Of a stretch of 15,165 nucleotides of DNA, positions 14,082-15,165 are shown piece by piece; the stretch's first letter is position 1; each line of letters opens with the position of its first letter. The position numbers and the translations under genes are program-made. Source of the DNA: an uncultured Planctomycetaceae bacterium (GTDB taxonomy: Bacteria; Planctomycetota; Planctomycetia; Pirellulales; Pirellulaceae); NCBI GenBank assembly GCA_903927685.1, contig CAIYOB010001534.1, forward strand, positions 1 through 15,165. Direction: 5' to 3'. Below the pieces are notes generated by a model. The model ran no database searches, was not told the origin of the DNA, and saw nothing but the letters and a program-made list of their open reading frames with translations.

Positions 14082-15165
14082 TCACGGCGCCGGCGTCAGC
14101 AGCAGGTAATCCAAGCCCGTCATGTACGCGCGGACGGCCTTGGCGTTCGCGCCGACGATGGTCAGGGAAACCGTGTTCTCGCCGGCTTTCAGATCGAAGG
14201 TCCCCAGTTCGACCGGGCCCCACACGATCACGCCGTCGTTGAAGAAATCCAGCGGTTCGCCCGCCTTGTCGCCGTTGATCGCGAGCTGCGCGATGCCGTA
14301 GTCGACGGCCTTCAGGAACTGGCCAGTGACCTTGTATCGGCCCGCCCGCTCGACCGGAAACGCCAGCTTCAGCGTGTCACCGGGCTGTTGCCCGCCGCTC
14401 CACCAGAGATGGACTCCGCCGCTCGCCCCCTCCCATTCCTGCGGCTCGACTTTGCCCGTCTTCTGCAAGACCTTCATCGCCTCGCCTTCGAGGGCGCCTT
14501 TCACCTTGGGCGCTTGGTATTCCGCGATGGGACGCACCGCGACGTCGGCGGCGGTCGGCGGCGAAAAGCCGTCGCTCCCGCCCGGTCGGGCGTACCAGTA
14601 GTCGATCACCGCCAGATTGACCAGGCATTGCTTCCAGTGCCACAGCTCCATGTCAAACCGGAAGTCCTTGGTGTACGGGATCCGGTCCAGGATGTGCCAG
14701 CGGTTGATGCTGGTGCGGCCAAAGTTGCCCGGTCCGTCGCAGCGGGTCTGGTTGTGAAACGCGTGGGTGAACAGCTCGGGGAAGCACCAGGCGTAGCCGT
14801 AGTAATCTTCCGTGCCCGTGCCGAAGTGGCTGGGGACCGACTCGCCGTCGACGTAGATTTTCTCGTCGCCTTCGCCCCACCAGGCGCGCACGGGAATGTC
14901 GATCGCAAAGGCGACTCCCGCGAACACTCCGCGGCCTTGGGCGGTCAGGTAGTTCCAGTCGATCTTGGGCTCGGTGGCCACGTCGAACTGCGCCCGCCAT
15001 TTGGCGTGGAACAGCAGGCTCGCATCCGTCCACGTGTAGGGCTCGCTCACGATCTCGCCCCGCACGCTGACCGGCGCGGCCCCAAGATTGCGGAGGCGGA
15101 CCTCGGCGGACTGCTGAAACGGCATGAACCAGCGGGATTCGAGCAGGCCGTCGTCCGTCACGCTC
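14082..15165 (-). CDS. GH172 (DUF2961) glycosidase, N-terminus beyond the window
   Basis: The frame stays open to the right edge, so this is the C-terminal part (about 360 residues) of a larger protein. The apparent first codon at 15161 is an internal GTG. SHFGTGTEDYYGYAWCFPE, followed by FGRTSINRWHILDRIPY and DFRFDMELWHW, is the hallmark of DUF2961 proteins, now GH172. Characterised members act on difructose anhydrides or D-arabinofuranosides, with acidic residues of the barrel-free double jelly-roll core as catalysts. Roughly 130 N-terminal residues, including any signal peptide, should lie outside the window. The last 100 residues (PGDTLKLAFPVERAGRYKV to GLDYLLLTPAP) form a separate beta-sandwich resembling a carbohydrate-binding module. 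It is the first gene in this window of the minus-strand cluster; 82 bp separate it from the beta-helix gene. Confidence 0.9.
   Translation of the reverse strand, partial: SVTDDGLLESRWFMPFQQSAEVRLRNLGAAPVSVRGEIVSEPYTWTDASLLFHAKWRAQFDVATEPKIDWNYLTAQGRGVFAGVAFAIDIPVRAWWGEGDEKIYVDGESVPSHFGTGTEDYYGYAWCFPELFTHAFHNQTRCDGPGNFGRTSINRWHILDRIPYTKDFRFDMELWHWKQCLVNLAVIDYWYARPGGSDGFSPPTAADVAVRPIAEYQAPKVKGALEGEAMKVLQKTGKVEPQEWEGASGGVHLWWSGGQQPGDTLKLAFPVERAGRYKVTGQFLKAVDYGIAQLAINGDKAGEPLDFFNDGVIVWGPVELGTFDLKAGENTVSLTIVGANAKAVRAYMTGLDYLLLTPAP

Noticed and set aside
12788..14242. Long + strand ORF opposite the beta-helix gene
   Set aside because: It is an antisense shadow; the minus frame shows a signal peptide and regular beta-helix coils.

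Overview
The window looks like a chromosomal segment of a planctomycete (Pirellulales-like). This is inferred from high G+C, a PEP-CTERM exported protein, and a set of gene families that are typical of that phylum: a LamG-fused glycosidase, a secreted nucleoside-hydrolase-like protein, Gfo/Idh/MocA and sugar isomerase genes, a URO-D-like protein, a beta-helix protein and DUF2961/GH172. No rRNA, tRNA, transposase, integrase or CRISPR array was seen.

Left part (1-1934): a complete PEP-CTERM protein on the + strand is followed by a damaged zone. On the minus strand lie two out-of-frame remnants of a secreted glycosidase-type gene (about 943-1450). Next come a perfect 24-bp palindrome (1431-1454) and an unrecognised + strand ORF (1431-1934).

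Middle (1923-7115): a divergent pair shares a 204-bp spacer. The minus gene is a secreted inosine-uridine nucleoside-hydrolase-like protein. The plus gene is a 1335-residue exported LamG / TIM-barrel glycoside hydrolase-like protein with two copies of a C-terminal beta domain.

Right part (about 7160-15165), all minus strand. In the order of transcription it holds a GH172 (DUF2961) protein cut by the window edge, a secreted parallel beta-helix protein, a URO-D-superfamily protein, a xylose-isomerase-like sugar isomerase/epimerase, a Gfo/Idh/MocA oxidoreductase and a D-2-hydroxyacid dehydrogenase. Last comes an ADP-ribosylglycohydrolase (DraG-type) that has lost its C-terminal third. Gaps between the intact genes are 26 to 92 bp, so they could form one transcription unit. 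The inferred logic is that exported enzymes cut a polysaccharide or sugar anhydride outside the cytoplasm, and cytoplasmic oxidoreductases and an isomerase process the released sugar. The substrate cannot be read from the sequence, and no transporter or dedicated regulator is in the window.

The most unusual non-coding structure is an array of 7-bp GTCA-headed repeats between the URO-D-like and isomerase genes. It runs in phase up to the isomerase ribosome binding site and has an inverted counterpart at the 3' end of the same gene. I found no clearly new multi-gene system. The best candidates for novelty are the LamG-glycosidase, the URO-D-like protein in its sugar-gene context, and the heptad repeats.
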